The notes under the pieces were generated by a model that saw only the letters and a list, made by a program, of their open reading frames with translations, had not been told where the DNA came from and did no database searches. A stretch of 64,000 nucleotides of DNA from Picocystis sp. L7 (Eukaryota > Chlorophyta > Picocystophyceae > Picocystales > Picocystaceae), in contig QXJR01000019.1 of the NCBI GenBank assembly GCA_020975725.1, positions 186,001 to 250,000 on the forward strand, written 5' to 3'. Both the position numbers and the translations under genes were made by a program. Positions 55,859-64,000 of this stretch are shown in pieces (position 1 is the first letter of the stretch; every line of letters starts with the position of its first letter).

Positions 55859-57655
55859 ATGGAAGGCGTTTCCCGACATCGTCGCTGGTCGGACCGCGCC
55901 CTCTGCTTGGCCTTTCGTGCCTCGAAGCCGATGCTGAAGCTGATGCGTGCAGTGATGCCTGCGGTGAAGGAGGAGGCACGGTGGAAGCCGCCGGAGGCGA
56001 TGGAGGAGCGCAAGCCGACGAGCCGAGCAGAGTTGGAAGCGTCGCTGGACACACTTGCAGCCAACCGTAGCATGTGGTCTAAGAAGGGGGACCAAGACAA
56101 AGCCGTCCTGCTGCAAACCTGCATGAACAACATCGTGCAGGTAATGGAAGAAGCAGCTGCACTTGGACACCGAGCCAAAGGACAGTACGAAGTGGGACTG
56201 GCAGAAGAGATGTTTGCCTGGGTCACATGCATCTTGTTTGCAAAGGAAACAATCCAGTTCCTGAAAGAAGGACGAGGCTGCCTGAAAGGTGTGACGTGTC
56301 GACAGGTGGGAAAGCAAACAGTCTGCACAGTCCTTCCAACAGGACTAGACTGCATGTTGTACGCCGAATATCTGGGAGAGGTTTGGCTGGAGCCTGAACA
56401 ACCACCGACCGTCGGCGAGAAAGCCAGGAAGGTGCAAGAAAGAGAGGAGCTTGCGCTGATCCTGGGAGCAGGAAACCAAATCCCGGTCATATTCGGCGAC
56501 GTCATTCACAAGCTGTTTGTTGAGTCATCGGTTTCGATGCTGAAATTTTCTCCTGTCAACTGCTACAACGGAGCTGTCATGGAAAAGATCTTTGAGCCTC
56601 TACTTAATCTGGGGGTCCTGAAGTTTGCATACGGGGGCTCAGATGTGGGAAAGGTTTTGGTCGGTCACGAAAAGGTGGATGCGATCCACCTCACCGGCTC
56701 GGAGGCGACCTTCAATGCCATTGTTTGGGGGGACAAACCTAGGCAGGAAGGAGGGAGCTCTCCAATTATTGACAAGCGCATCACTGCAGAATTGGGAGGC
56801 TGCACGCCTTACATAATATTTCCAGGAGGATGGACAAGCGCGCAACTCGATTACATCGCACGGCAAATCGTTGCAGGAAAGGTGCACAACAGTGGCCACA
56901 ACTGCCTCTCTGCTGAAGTTGTGGTCACATGCAGAGCCTGGAAGCAAAGGGAGGAATTCCTAGAGAGGCTAGAGCACCACTTCGACCTCGCAGCGCAGAG
57001 AGTCCCCTACTATCCAGGTAGCTTGGAGAAGTACAACGCCTTCAAACGTGCATGTAACCCTGCACACTTGAAGGAACTTGGTAAAAAAGGAGTGAATGGC
57101 GCGGTTCCTTGGCTACTGGTAGAAAATTTGGGTGCCAAAGACGTAGATGGGACAGAGCATTGGTGCGGAGTGTTGCAAGAAGTTGCACTGGATGTGCAAG
57201 TCAATGACATGGAAGGTTACGGCAAGGCAGCAGTACAATTTGCAAACGAAAGCTGCGCAGGACAGTTGTCCTGCAGTGTCTGGGCATCTAAGAAGACACA
57301 GGTTCGGCTCGGTTCAGCGTGGGAACGAGACATCATCGCGGGGCTCCGATATGGGAGTATATCTGTCAACACATGCATACTTCCTGCATTTGGATTTTCC
57401 CGGTTGGGATGGGGTGCTTATCCTGGGAATGGAATTGCAGACATTGGTTCAGGAAACGCTATGATCCACAACAGCCTGCGGTTTGATCACCTGCAAAAGA
57501 GTGTCCTGTACTGCCCTCTCCCAGTATTCCCGACAGCCATCTGGCTCCATGATGCCAAAAACGGAGAAAACATTGCAAAGTTAGCTGCCAAGTACTTTGC
57601 CGACCCAAACATTGGAGCATTGGCGCAACTTGCATTTGCAAATCTTCGAGCTTAA
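55859..57655 (+). CDS. Aldehyde-dehydrogenase-superfamily protein
   Basis: The 598-residue protein belongs to the ALDH superfamily but to an uncommon branch. Marks are LILGAGNQIPVIFGDVIHKLF (substrate/cofactor region, two pieces), DAIHLTGSEATFNAIVWG (nucleotide loop), ITAELGGCTPYIIFPGGW (catalytic Glu region) and HNSGHNCLSAEVVV (catalytic Cys, where standard ALDHs have GQxC). The next block is FANESCAGQLSCSVWASKKTQ, then the C-terminal LRYGSISVNTCILPAFGFSRLGWGAYPG segment. Glu and Cys are both present, so activity is plausible. It has a long N-terminal region (1-120) and no clear leader. The nearest resemblance I recall is to uncharacterised bacterial ALDH-like proteins; substrate unknown. 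Confidence 0.82.
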   Translation: MEGVSRHRRWSDRALCLAFRASKPMLKLMRAVMPAVKEEARWKPPEAMEERKPTSRAELEASLDTLAANRSMWSKKGDQDKAVLLQTCMNNIVQVMEEAAALGHRAKGQYEVGLAEEMFAWVTCILFAKETIQFLKEGRGCLKGVTCRQVGKQTVCTVLPTGLDCMLYAEYLGEVWLEPEQPPTVGEKARKVQEREELALILGAGNQIPVIFGDVIHKLFVESSVSMLKFSPVNCYNGAVMEKIFEPLLNLGVLKFAYGGSDVGKVLVGHEKVDAIHLTGSEATFNAIVWGDKPRQEGGSSPIIDKRITAELGGCTPYIIFPGGWTSAQLDYIARQIVAGKVHNSGHNCLSAEVVVTCRAWKQREEFLERLEHHFDLAAQRVPYYPGSLEKYNAFKRACNPAHLKELGKKGVNGAVPWLLVENLGAKDVDGTEHWCGVLQEVALDVQVNDMEGYGKAAVQFANESCAGQLSCSVWASKKTQVRLGSAWERDIIAGLRYGSISVNTCILPAFGFSRLGWGAYPGNGIADIGSGNAMIHNSLRFDHLQKSVLYCPLPVFPTAIWLHDAKNGENIAKLAAKYFADPNIGALAQLAFANLRA

Positions 57656-58419
57656 ATTTACGTGATCCGCGCACTTGCCCCGGGATAGGTTGCTGCGCTC
57701 CAACCTTCCTCAATCTTTGGCACGTGATACTGCCATCATGCATGCAGATTACAAGCATTCGCGGGGCTGGTCTGGAACCGGAATTCGACGTGTGCACGTT
57801 TTCCTCTTTGTGCTTTCACATAACCGTGGCGGCATACTGGAGTGAGTGTGCGGGGAGTCCCCGTTATCTTTAGAAGCTTCACGGGAGGCAACGTCTCTCG
57901 TGTTTCGCTGCACAGCCTTTTTCTGCTGCACACATCCTGCATCTTTGACGTGGAAATGTCGCCTTTCCTGTTTTCCTTGCTTCAGGAAAACCTGGTCCGC
58001 TCCTTTTGCGTGTTGTGCATTGGTTTGGCGTATTCCTTTGGATATGATCCCTTCTGCCATGCATCCTCTCCTCGGGAGTTTCTTCTCTCTTGGTTCCCTT
58101 CCGTCGTGTCGAATGGATTGGGTTCGACCCCCGGGGCGAAATTAACCAATCGGTTAACCACCTTTCGCCTCCTCTCCATGCCTCTCCTTCCCTTCCCCTG
58201 CGGAGTTACAATCCGCAGTTAACTTCTTTCGCCCTGTCCACGTCTCCCTGGATCGGATGGCCCACTGTCGCTGAACTTCTTTGCTTAACCCGACCATCCG
58301 GACGCGAACCTCGGGAGGATGAGAGACAAACGGTACGCTTAACTTTCGCTTAACATGGGTCGGATGGAAGGATTCCCTCCGTATCTGGATCCATCCGCAC
58401 TCGAGCGACCTCCATCGCG
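57656..58419. promoter_or_regulatory. Upstream region of DUF1499 gene with repeated TTAAC elements
   Basis: A 764-bp spacer. TTAACCAATCGGTTAA at 58142-58157 is an inverted repeat with a central CCAAT. Further TTAAC words occur at about 58218, 58285, 58339 and 58350; the last two form CTTAACTTTCGCTTAAC at 58338-58354. Confidence 0.5.
58338..58354 (+). promoter_or_regulatory. CTTAACTTTCGCTTAAC promoter element
   Basis: A direct repeat of CTTAAC separated by TTTCG, 65 bp before the DUF1499 ATG. Nearly identical to the element upstream of the Tubby gene (12380-12395, minus). Function unknown. Confidence 0.45.
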
Positions 58420-59061
58420 ATGCGTGCGCGCGCCATGGCCTCGCAGAAGGCGCCAGGGAGGACGCAAAAGGCAGGTGGACGACAGGAGAAGGACGTGACA
58501 CCTGCAGTGGCGAAGCCTGAGCCGACGACGCGCCGTGAAGTGACCCTGAACGCCTCGGCCTTGTTGCTGGGATCGGTGTTCACGATCGGACGTGCGCCGC
58601 GTCCGGAAGGCATCGGCGTACGTGATTACGGCGGTGGCGTGCGTGCTTTGGGTCTCTGTCCGAAGTCTCCCAACTGCATCTCCACGGCGGAGGAAATGAA
58701 CGATCCTGCGCACTTCGTTCCACCATGGGACTACAACCCAGAGGAAGGACGTGGACGCACCGGACCCGTCACGCAGAAACAAGCGATGGAAGAACTCGTG
58801 GAGGTCGTGAAGAACACCAAACCAGACAAATTCGAACCCAACATCGTGAAGCAGACCGACGACTACCTCTACGTGGAATACGCGTCGCCGCTGCTGGGAT
58901 TCGTGGATGACGTCGAGTTCTGGTTCCCAGGCAACGGTAGCCGAGTGGAGTACCGCTCCGCCTCGCGCATCGGAGAGAGCGACGGTGACATCAACCGCAA
59001 ACGTATCAAAGCGCTCCGACTCGCTCTGCAGGAGAAAGGGTGGGTGTCTGTCGGATTTTAA
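58420..59061 (+). CDS. DUF1499 protein, probable thylakoid-lumen Tat substrate
   Basis: The 213-residue protein has a basic transit-like N-terminus (1-35), then a twin-arginine stretch TRREVTLNASALLLGSVFTIG, typical of a lumenal Tat signal. The mature part is a DUF1499 domain: LGLCPKSPNCISTAEE, HFVPPWDYNPEE, YLYVEYASPLLGFVDDVEFWF and YRSASRIGESDGDINRKRI. Plant DUF1499 proteins are reported from the thylakoid lumen; their function is unknown. ATG at 58420. It converges with the eIF3l gene, 86 bp between stops. The TTAAC-rich promoter is shared in part with other genes here. Confidence 0.86.
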   Translation: MRARAMASQKAPGRTQKAGGRQEKDVTPAVAKPEPTTRREVTLNASALLLGSVFTIGRAPRPEGIGVRDYGGGVRALGLCPKSPNCISTAEEMNDPAHFVPPWDYNPEEGRGRTGPVTQKQAMEELVEVVKNTKPDKFEPNIVKQTDDYLYVEYASPLLGFVDDVEFWFPGNGSRVEYRSASRIGESDGDINRKRIKALRLALQEKGWVSVGF

Positions 59062-59147
59062 TTGCAACGAAGCGGTCCCGACTTTCGGAGGAATGCTACA
59101 CTCGTCCCCATTCGAACGTCGGATGCACGATTGAGCTCAAGGCACAC

Positions 59148-60707
59148 CTAAACTGCGGGGGAAGAAACCTCCTGGTCTTGCTGCGACTTCAGATCTCCTA
59201 GAATCTCCTCCATCTTAGCTATGTGGCTCGTGAAAAAGTCACCATAACGGCGTTCGACCTTGTGATCCACGATCTTGATCAGATCCCCATCCACGCAAAA
59301 GTCTAAATCCAACAAGCTGATGACTTCCCCATCCAGCGGCGCCCCACTCCCAGACCACTGAAGGGTCTCTGATCTCTTCTTTAGATTGAGCAGCTGTACC
59401 TTCAGCTCCTTCTCGTCGATTTCCATGATGCTAGCCAACTTTGGAACAGATATTGTGCTGTAAAGCTTGAGGAAAGAACTGAGGTTAGAGAGACGATGCT
59501 GTTGGCTCACTTCTGACAAAAAGATCCCCAATTGCAGCCGAAACGCATCCTGAGAGTAATTCGCCATTGTTTCGGTGTACGTAGGCTCTGAGGGAGTCAC
59601 AAACTTCGGACATGCTAATGTGAAGAGCTCATCAAAAACTGCTTCGTCCCCCTTGGACATACCCTGAATCTTTTCCCCCAGTGTATCCTTCATTGTGTTC
59701 AAGACACCATCGTCCACCAGTCTTGACCGAGGGCAGTATGAGTAGCAGATTGCTAAGAGTGCGTACAGCTGCTCCTGCTTCTTGGAGACCTGTGCGTAAC
59801 AAGACATTCTTGGGAGATACTTTCTCAGCCTGATCAGTTGCGTCAGAACTGTGCTGAAGCATCTCATGGCATCAGTGGGGCGCCTAAGCATCATGTACGC
59901 AAAGCCTGCATAATAGTAAAGCGAGACGCTTGCTCCGATAATCTTTCTCAAATGACCAGGTTGCAATAGGTTGATGGCTTCAATTGACTTGAGAGCTCCC
60001 CAGTAATTTCCAGTTAGACAGTGCATGCGCAGAAGCCCCAGTAAAGAATAGTAACCCAGATTCTTCAGCACGTTGCTTCCCTTACCGTACCCTTGAGTTG
60101 CTGTGAAAGATTCCGGATCGGACGGCACATCGTTTTCCAGGATTTCATTGATGCCAGATTTATCCACCAAGGCCTGAAGGAAGTTGAACACAGATATCGC
60201 ATTCCAGACCTGTCCGCAGCCCTTTAGCATCGTGATTTCCTCCTCACTCTTCATTGCCAGCTTTCCCCTGTACTGACAGAAGGATTGGAACTGATACACG
60301 AATTCGTCCATCATGTCCCAAAGCCACTGGTTGGGAAGAACCATATTCACATTTCCATGCAGAATCACTCCGAACAACGAGCAGTAGTTTTCCCACGATT
60401 CGGTTCGTTCTTGCAGGGTGGGTGTCTGCTTTGCATACAGATGTCTGAAATAGAGCTCCTTGTAGAGCATGCAGAACACATGATCGTTCTTCACGTAGGG
60501 TGCGATCAGATCCACATGGGGCCACGGGGATCCCTGAAAAAACCTTTCGCTGATCTTGTTGAAGGACGTTTCGTACATCTTGAGGATTTCGTTGACGTTC
60601 CTCTCCCGTATATGCCGGTAAAAGTACACCACGAACTGTTGCACGATGTCTGGAACCACATCCTCGTGCCTCGATCGGATCTGCAACGTCGTCCACGACA
60701 CATCCAT
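59148..60707 (-). CDS. EIF3L: Translation initiation factor eIF3 subunit L
   Basis: A PCI-domain subunit of eIF3, which binds the 40S ribosome. The 519-residue protein matches the eIF3l family: VVYFYRHIRERNVNEI, ISERFFQGSPWP, YKELYFRHLYAK, VILHGNVNMVLPNQWLWDMMDEFVYQFQSF (two pieces), VLKNLGYYSLLGLLRMHCLTGNY, YYYAGFAYMMLRRPTDAMRCF, ALLAICYSYCP and the C-terminal PCI region with PKLASIMEIDEKELKVQLLNLK. ATG at 60707; the open frame continues only to a TTG at 60728. Compared with animal eIF3l (about 560) the N-terminus is slightly short. Cytosolic. Very confident. Confidence 0.94.
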   Translation of the reverse strand: MDVSWTTLQIRSRHEDVVPDIVQQFVVYFYRHIRERNVNEILKMYETSFNKISERFFQGSPWPHVDLIAPYVKNDHVFCMLYKELYFRHLYAKQTPTLQERTESWENYCSLFGVILHGNVNMVLPNQWLWDMMDEFVYQFQSFCQYRGKLAMKSEEEITMLKGCGQVWNAISVFNFLQALVDKSGINEILENDVPSDPESFTATQGYGKGSNVLKNLGYYSLLGLLRMHCLTGNYWGALKSIEAINLLQPGHLRKIIGASVSLYYYAGFAYMMLRRPTDAMRCFSTVLTQLIRLRKYLPRMSCYAQVSKKQEQLYALLAICYSYCPRSRLVDDGVLNTMKDTLGEKIQGMSKGDEAVFDELFTLACPKFVTPSEPTYTETMANYSQDAFRLQLGIFLSEVSQQHRLSNLSSFLKLYSTISVPKLASIMEIDEKELKVQLLNLKKRSETLQWSGSGAPLDGEVISLLDLDFCVDGDLIKIVDHKVERRYGDFFTSHIAKMEEILGDLKSQQDQEVSSPAV

Positions 60708-62204
60708 CGGTTCCGTTCGAACGTCCAACCATCGTCAGCTTCCTTTCCCTCGCACCACGCAACCCTCCATTCGCCCACACGTGCGGCGTTTGCCATCGAT
60801 GGAAAGACGTCTGGTCCACCTCTTTCGATCCATAGCTTTCGTTCGAACCGCGAGACAGAAGCGCAAACGCACCGCCATCGCCGAAGCGGATGCGGATTCG
60901 TTCCGCGCCGCCAGGACCACTCCTTCCACCAGGAATCCTGCCTTTCGATCCCCTTCTACCAGAGGGTTTGAAAGGGAACCATCCGGTCTTAGTAGGATTC
61001 CTCGAGGGTTTCGATCGGAAAAGGGGGACGGTTCGAACGAGGGAGGCGCTCGAAGACCGTTCATGGACTGCTGTCCATGCTGGAACGGACGGTCCACGAA
61101 CGTGATGGCGGTCCAAGCTACGAACCAACGCACCTCGCATGTTCCAACGCTGTCGGACCCGTGCTGAAGGTCTTTCGGGAGGCTCGTTCGAGAAGATACG
61201 TTGGAAGAGAGACACGGAAGGCGCAAGTTGAACGCTCTCCATCCACGGAGAACCTTTGACGTTTCAAGGAGGATGGATGGAAGTTGTGATGACAGAAAAA
61301 CATTGCATTTCAGTGATATACCTACATGGAGTGCATTGTTTATTTACCGAGATTTAGAAGGGCAAACAAGTGGACACTCAAATACCACGTCGATCCATCA
61401 ACCGACCCATGAGTGTGGAACCTCGGATGTGACAATTCACGTGAGATCTACATCTTTCGAGAACCTAGACCAACTAGGATGGCGAATGGTGTTTTAAAAC
61501 GCCAATATGTGATTGCGTTGTGAGGATGGGATGCCCTAGAGACCGATTTGGTGTGCCAGGTTGGATGACGCAAGGGAAACGCCTTGTCTTGAGGTGAATC
61601 CCCTACTTGCATGCTAGATTTTTGCCACACGCGCAAGGTGTCTCGCATTTCTCTTTCTTTGGTTGTGGCACGAAATGAATGGCACTGCAAAGTCTACCAC
61701 TTACACTTGTCAGGCGGGGATGAAAGCATCACTTGAGGAGCTTCTCTCGCTCGGCGGGGACACGTGGTACAAACTAAACTGAAGTTGAAGCATCCACGAT
61801 GCGCCCGTTGGAGAGCAAACAGGACACGTAGGTGGTGTCGACTTAGAATTCATCGTCGTCGTTGTGGCGAATCGAGGTTTGACCTAGCACGGATCATTCG
61901 GACTATGCTTAGTACAAGGGCGACTCCATGTGATAGATCGCCCTTGCGTGTTGTGTGGGACCGCTCGTTGGAAGCACCTACATCCGTAATTTTCACGCTT
62001 GATGGTGAATTGCGAGGGAGAATCCCACACCAGCATGCAATCATCCATCTTACTTCGTAGAAGCCTTCAGGAACGAATTGGCCTCGTGTGCGTTCCCATG
62101 GGCATCCAACGCATCCGATGTTACCTTGCGGCGTTCCATCCGGATGGACACGACGGTGAATCAGGTGGCCGAATTCTTCCTACACCGCTTTCGAAAGAAA
62201 CGCC
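60708..62204. other. Divergent intergenic region, eIF3l / Wss1-like protease
   Basis: The first 350 bp is the eIF3l promoter, with GTTTGAAAGGGAACC at 60966-60980 and GATCGGAAAAGGGGG at about 61013-61027, both variants of the recurring element. From about 61270 to 62130 is an AT-richer island with no recognised gene; short fragments on the minus strand (61850-62044) are open but unassigned. Confidence 0.45.
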
Positions 62205-63320
62205 ATGCTTCCTGGTATAGAATATTCGCCTTCATTCGCAAAGGAATGGGCGATGGCGCCAGGCGCGATGGACGCACACCGCGTGATGCAAGTGCGTGCG
62301 CTCGTCCGTCGTCCGCTCCGGGAGCAGGCAGAGGCCATGCTGGAACGTATCGCCAAGCAGGTGCAGCCGATCATGCGGCGAAGGCGATGGCGATGCCTCA
62401 AACTCACGGAGATGTTCCCGAAGAATCCGAACCTGCTTGGTTTGAACGTCAATCGCGGCCAAGAGATCAAGATCCGTCTACGTCCGCATCACGACGAAAA
62501 TTCGTTCTTGCCCTACGAGGATCTGCTAGGAACCATGCTGCACGAGCTCACGCACAACGTGCACGGTCCCCACAATGCTGCGTTCTACAAACTCCTGGAC
62601 GAAATCCGTGGGGAGTGCGAAGAACTTATGGCGAAAGGAATCACCGGAACTGGAGAAGGATTCGATGCACCAAGCTGCGGGAAGCTCGGTGGACGCACTT
62701 TTGCACACAACCCTCCTGAACACATGCGTCGTAAGGCTGCACTGCGTGCAGCAGAGCTGCGAGGAACTCAACAAGCACTGATGCCTACCGGAGGAAGGAA
62801 GCTAGGAGGCGGGTCTACCTCTATGCGTAGTCTGTCACCCAGAGAAGCAGCTGCAAGGGCGGCCGAGAGACGTTTGAAAGACAACCTTTGGTGTCCAAAT
62901 GAAGGGATGGTCAGTGAGGAGGAAACACATCCTTCCTCACGATGTTGCGGGGAAACTTGTGCTCCATGTGGCTGTCCCATCATCATTGACCTCACAGAAA
63001 CAGATGACGAGGGCGAGGGACAGACGAGCACCAGGAAACGAAAAGCACCAGATCCAATTGATTGCGAGGGTGACTCCAAGGCAAAGCAGCCGGACGATGT
63101 GTGGACCTGCAGCATCTGCACTCTTCGAAATGAGGGACCCAGTTTGAGATGTCTTGCCTGTCTAGAAGAAAGGAAGCCTCACCTGCCGGGTGCAAAGACT
63201 TGGTCCTGTAAGTTTTGTACGCTGGTCAACGAAGAAAAAACCTCGAATTGCTTGGCATGTGGTCAGTGGAGGTACACGACTGGGCCGCCAGCAGGCGCCA
63301 CTAAGGTGTTTACCACATAA
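62205..63320 (+). CDS. WSS1: Wss1-like WLM-domain DNA-protein-crosslink protease
   Basis: A SUMO-linked metalloprotease of the Wss1/SPRTN type that clears proteins crosslinked to DNA. The 371-residue product has the WLM domain (about 10-215) with MLHELTHNVHGPHNAAFYKLL, split at the zinc site HELTH and a third His. Then comes a basic linker, then CPIIIDLTETDDEGE, a SUMO-interacting motif (hydrophobic core followed by acidic residues). Two RanBP2-type zinc fingers close the protein: VWTCSICTLRNEGPSLRCLACLE in overlapping pieces, and WSCKFCTLVNEEKTSNCLAC. Active-site Glu is present. ATG at 62205. The WLM plus SIM layout matches yeast Wss1; the two terminal zinc fingers are as in plant WLM proteins. 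Nuclear location inferred. Confidence 0.9.
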   Translation: MLPGIEYSPSFAKEWAMAPGAMDAHRVMQVRALVRRPLREQAEAMLERIAKQVQPIMRRRRWRCLKLTEMFPKNPNLLGLNVNRGQEIKIRLRPHHDENSFLPYEDLLGTMLHELTHNVHGPHNAAFYKLLDEIRGECEELMAKGITGTGEGFDAPSCGKLGGRTFAHNPPEHMRRKAALRAAELRGTQQALMPTGGRKLGGGSTSMRSLSPREAAARAAERRLKDNLWCPNEGMVSEEETHPSSRCCGETCAPCGCPIIIDLTETDDEGEGQTSTRKRKAPDPIDCEGDSKAKQPDDVWTCSICTLRNEGPSLRCLACLEERKPHLPGAKTWSCKFCTLVNEEKTSNCLACGQWRYTTGPPAGATKVFTT

Positions 63321-63422
63321 GCGAACATACACATTTTTGCACATCTGATTGGTAGTTCATTTGGAGATTGGACGATTGATTTATTCTGGCCCACTTCTGC
63401 ATGGAGAGGATATGACTTCGAG

Positions 63423-64000
63423 CTATTCTTCGCAGTACTTTTCCATGCAGAGCTTGCTTGCCATATCCGTAATGAATTTCCCTTTTTCCTCGCCATCGAG
63501 GAGGAGCTCCAGGGTCGTTTCACGGAAAACATCGCTTCGACTCACAACCGAAAACCCCAATTTGTTCCTAAACATGTTTAGAGAGGCGTGATTGTCGTCG
63601 CCGATCTTTGCGGAAAATTTCCGGGTTTCCAGCCTGGAGTAGGCATAGGCCATCATCAGCACCACCGCCTCCAATCCCAGGCCGTTCCCCCTTGCCTTCT
63701 GTTCCGCGATCATGACTTCAACCTCTGCTGCTTGTTGATCGTTCACATCGTTGTAAAAGAGATTGACATCCCCAACCATGGTGTCGATTTCCCGCTTGTG
63801 ATCCGCCTCGGATTGGCGCTCTAGGACGATGAATGTGCACTTGTCCTCGTCCTCTGCCCATGATTTTTGCATGGAATATTCTTCTTCGATCGACAGCGGT
63901 TCCGAAGCAGTGGCTGCTTGCAAGTAAGGATCTTGCATCCATTCGTGATACCTCTGGACGTGGTTCCTCTTGTATGGAACGAGGACGACCTTGTCGCCGA
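63423..64000 (-). CDS. NAT9: NAT9-like GNAT acetyltransferase (5' end cut by window)
   Basis: A GNAT-fold acetyltransferase of the NAT9 group. The visible 192 residues run from GDKVVLVPYKRNHVQRYHEW through LQAATASEPLSIEEEYSMQKSW, EDKCTFIVLE, MVGDVNLFYND, AEVEVMIAEQKARGNGLGLEAV (acetyl-CoA loop, two pieces), and HASLNMFRNKLGF, ending MEKYCEE. The first residues match the usual NAT9 start region, so only a few N-terminal codons lie beyond the window edge. The family acetylates protein N-termini or, in animals, acts with tubulin; the substrate here is unknown. It converges with the Wss1-like gene, 102 bp between stops. Confidence 0.9.
   Translation of the reverse strand, partial: GDKVVLVPYKRNHVQRYHEWMQDPYLQAATASEPLSIEEEYSMQKSWAEDEDKCTFIVLERQSEADHKREIDTMVGDVNLFYNDVNDQQAAEVEVMIAEQKARGNGLGLEAVVLMMAYAYSRLETRKFSAKIGDDNHASLNMFRNKLGFSVVSRSDVFRETTLELLLDGEEKGKFITDMASKLCMEKYCEE

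Overview
The window is nuclear DNA from a gene-dense, intron-poor photosynthetic eukaryote with a primary-type plastid. It holds about 33 protein genes in 64 kb, most of them single open frames that start with a basic transit-peptide-like N-terminus. Gene content points to the green lineage, probably an alga of prasinophyte grade: a Toc34-type import GTPase, a three-domain flavodiiron protein of the FLVA type, two LTD/GDC1-like light-harvesting-protein sorting factors, plastid ATP/ADP translocases, an EF-hand CDPK, an F-box/Tubby protein and ankyrin-TKL kinases. A glaucophyte or an intron-poor red alga cannot be excluded from this sequence alone. Three complete spliceosomal introns can be read (88, 88 and 82 nt; GT-AG, with CTGAC branch-point-like motifs), plus the 3' end of a fourth.

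Layout. 0-6 kb: a DnaJ-type zinc-finger protein and Toc34 diverge from a CCAAT-rich promoter, followed by a CobW/ZNG GTPase and a DUF1338 dioxygenase. 6-9 kb: a gene desert holding a decayed Fanzor (eukaryotic TnpB-like) element. 9-14 kb (minus): glucose-6-phosphate isomerase, Tubby-F-box and a serpin. 14.6-18.6 kb (plus): tandem nucleotide translocases. 18.6-20.9 kb: desert. 21-25.5 kb: FLVA, a small plastid membrane protein and a CDPK. 27.7-33 kb: a histidine phosphatase, a Kelch protein and an ABHD5-like hydrolase. 33-37 kb: two divergent ankyrin-TKL kinases sharing a CCAAT-array promoter. 37.5-43.6 kb: a long coiled-coil protein, an FHA-parvulin, a mitochondrial carrier and a small KEN-box protein. 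44.5-53.2 kb: a RING membrane protein, HslU, two tail-to-tail LTD genes, coproporphyrinogen oxidase and SufS. 54-64 kb: organellar PheRS, an ALDH-like protein, a DUF1499 lumen protein, eIF3l, a Wss1-like protease and a partial NAT9 acetyltransferase.

Many products would act in the plastid: import (Toc34), antenna delivery (LTD), ATP exchange (NTT), alternative electron flow (FLVA), tetrapyrrole synthesis (CPX) and Fe-S assembly (SufS). Gene starts are commonly divergent. Their shared upstream regions carry recurring short motifs: CCAAT at helical spacing, GATCGAAAGGGG-like palindromic elements, and TTAACTTTCGCTTAA-like elements. No tRNA, rRNA, CRISPR array or prokaryotic operon structure was seen. 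Start codons were chosen as the first plausible ATG; several 5' ends remain uncertain and are marked.
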